From positions 19,751,456 through 19,815,455 of the forward strand of contig CM049318.1 of NCBI GenBank assembly GCA_026874595.1: a stretch of 64,000 nucleotides of DNA, read 5' to 3'. This document shows positions 62,305 through 64,000 of this stretch, piece by piece. The number at the start of each line of letters is the position of its first letter. The first letter of the stretch is position 1. Both the position numbers and the translations under genes were made by a program. A model generated the notes under the pieces. It ran no database searches. It was not told the DNA's origin and saw only the letters and a program-made list of their open reading frames with translations. The stretch is from Sipunculus nudus. Lineage: Eukaryota; Annelida; Sipuncula; Golfingiida; Sipunculidae.

Positions 62305-63329
62305 ACAATATAAATTGATTGACACATTGGTAACTCAGATGTTATGTACCAGGGGCGGTCCCCTGACGTCATCAAAACAGCGAGAGAGAGAGACAGACAG
62401 ACAGACAGACAAACAGACAGGTCTATCGATTGAGTAGATATAGCCTAGACACAAAGAGGAAGTGTGTGTGTTAAAGAGTAAGGGCTGATTTTTATAAATT
62501 TTTTTTATTATTTTATTCATTTATTTATGTTTTTCTTTATCATCCTTAGGATTGAGCAAAAATTTTAATACGGTCAATTTATATTTTCTTCTCTGGATTA
62601 TTAATATGAATATTATTATTATTATTAAACTATTCTGAAATGCCTCGTTATCTGAACGTTGTAATCTTTAATGTCCATACCTCTGTAAGTATTCTTTTGA
62701 TCATTTACACTGGACGCGCCTAAGGTACATCCTTGCTAAAATACGCTATAATAAAAATGTATACATCGCAATTCTATGCTAGACTAGTATTTATACATCG
62801 CCGAACAAATGGTCACTCGACTCCAAGCCGTTGATATGGTAAGGGATAGCATAAGAAGTACTTTTACATGAACGTGAATAATTTGGCATATGAACACGAG
62901 GTCAGGGATGTTTTCTATGCCTGATTGCACGCGGCATGTTACCTCGTCCATATTTCGGACACCGAAGGGGTAAGGCTCCAGAATGGGACCTTCGCGAACT
63001 GAGGAATATATACAGCATGGAGGCATTCTCCCGTATACTGTCAAAACCTGGGATATTATATTTTCAAATGTGTCTTAAATCCCTATTATGTTATTATGTT
63101 TTATAAAAATGAAATGTGGACAGGAAAAGTCATATCACCTGAGTGATTCTTCTGTTTGATAGATCGTCGATCCGCCTCCTTGCCTCAAGTCATTTGCACT
63201 GGACGATTCAGTGCAGTGTTCACCCTACCCTTAAATTTTAGATTCATTCTGCATACAGCACCACACGACTGGTCACATTCATGAATGGATACCAAGCACT
63301 AATAACCGTTAACAGGGCACAAATCGTAA

Positions 63330-64000
63330 CCGTTAGACCTAGAAACTTCTTACTGTACATCAATGGGAGGTCCTGGGCAAATCGCCTTTGAAACCTGAAA
63401 TTAGTTAACGGTGACCTATATTTTGTGACTTATGGACCGAAAACATGATTTTGAGCACCCAGACAGTCAGACGGGGCACAAATTGTATCCATTAGGTCTT
63501 GAAACCCTAACCTGACATTTTGGGACATCCTAGGCAAATGTCCTTGAAAAACTGAACCTCACTGTGACCTATATTCTGCGACCTATAGGGAAAAGATGTC
63601 ATATGAGCACCCTGAATGTCAGATGGGGGCAATTCGTATCTGTGGAGCCTAGAATCTTTTTACACAATATCCTGGAAGTTTCTAGGCAAATCTCCTCGGA
63701 AACCCAAAATTAGGTCATGGTGACCTATATTTTATGACCTAGGGGCTGAAAACATCATTTTTAGCATCCAGACAGTCAGACGGGGCATAAATTGAGTAAG
63801 GCCTAGAATCCTCCAATGTAACTTTAAGGGAGGTCCTAGGCAAATCTACTTTATAACCTGAAATTAGGTCCTGGTGACCTATATTTTGTGACCTACAGGC
63901 CGAAAACATGATTTCGAGCACCCTGAATGTCAGATGGGGACAAATCGTATTTGTGAGGCCTAGAATTTTTTAACTCAATATCCTGGGAGTTTCTAGGCAA
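63330..64000. repeat. Tandem array of ~155-bp units in an alternating two-type (ABAB) pattern
   Basis: GGTGACCTATATTTTGTGACC-like blocks recur near 63409, 63570, 63719 and 63872. Between them GACAGTCAGACGGGGCA (63460, 63769) alternates with TGAATGTCAGATGGGG (63612, 63924), so the true period is a dimer of ~308 bp. The array continues past the window edge. Confidence 0.88.

Larger units (their letters stand above)
60026..64000. other. Gene-poor right flank
   Basis: Apart from the TIR element with its LINE fragment (60852-61548), an AT tract (62273-62303), an AGAC tract (62383-62420) and the terminal tandem array (63330-64000), I see only short frames without recognisable domains. Confidence 0.45.

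Noticed and set aside
62784-63044. Minus-strand frame with PYPFGVRNMDEV, similar to the start of nidogen-like domains
   Set aside because: Only a dozen residues fit; the expected downstream F-G and V-N-x-N-G strands are not there.

Overview
This is a eukaryotic window: A+T-rich, with GT-AG introns, many (AT)n microsatellites and several families of mobile-element debris. Gene content and repeat style suggest a lophotrochozoan, most likely a bivalve mollusc. That placement is an inference from reading, not from a search. I rebuilt gene structures by eye from splice sites, reading phase and family knowledge. I found no prokaryotic operon, CRISPR array or canonical tRNA/rRNA gene.

Layout. (1) 1-21.4 kb, + strand: two tandem paralogues of long-chain acyl-CoA dehydrogenase (ACADL-like). 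Copy 1 is cut by the window edge, so only its last four exons are seen (1060-4093). Copy 2 is complete in nine exons (8949-21383, 430 aa). Their last four exons have identical lengths and phases. Both keep the ACADL catalytic Glu (PQER) but have lost several FAD-contact motifs. The 6.1-kb fourth intron of copy 2 holds a decayed antisense LINE with tandem monomers at its 5' side, plus a minisatellite. Another intron holds a TA-flanked foldback element. (2) 22.9-28.1 kb, - strand: a six-exon gene of unknown family. It encodes a 544-aa surface protein with an N-terminal hydrophobic segment, a Ser/Thr-rich stalk, a Cys-rich ectodomain, a transmembrane helix and a short tail with an ITIM-like tyrosine motif. 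(3) 29.7-38.3 kb, + strand: a six-exon beta-1,4-galactosyltransferase 7-like gene (292 aa). (4) 42.2-56.6 kb, - strand: a tandem cluster of soluble HxxxDG acyltransferases (condensation-domain / PapA-like fold). There are two intact copies with intronless coding regions, each with a putative 5'-UTR splice acceptor exactly 8 nt before the ATG, and one broken relic between them. (5) 56.6-64 kb: mostly repeats, including a 30-bp minisatellite, a TIR element containing a LINE fragment, a possible Ig-like exon, and a tandem array with two alternating unit types running off the right edge.

The genes do not form one obvious pathway. Two themes stand out: local duplication of acyl-CoA or acyl-transfer enzymes (the ACADL-like pair and the HxxxDG cluster), and unusually rich small DNA transposons (a 110-bp hairpin with a 7-bp target duplication, a TAA-flanked 335-bp element, and a set of TA-flanked elements whose ends start AAGC or AAAG and are built from short self-similar motifs). 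The strongest candidates for undescribed biology are the HxxxDG acyltransferase cluster, the FAD-motif-degenerate ACADL paralogues and the ITIM-like mucin receptor.
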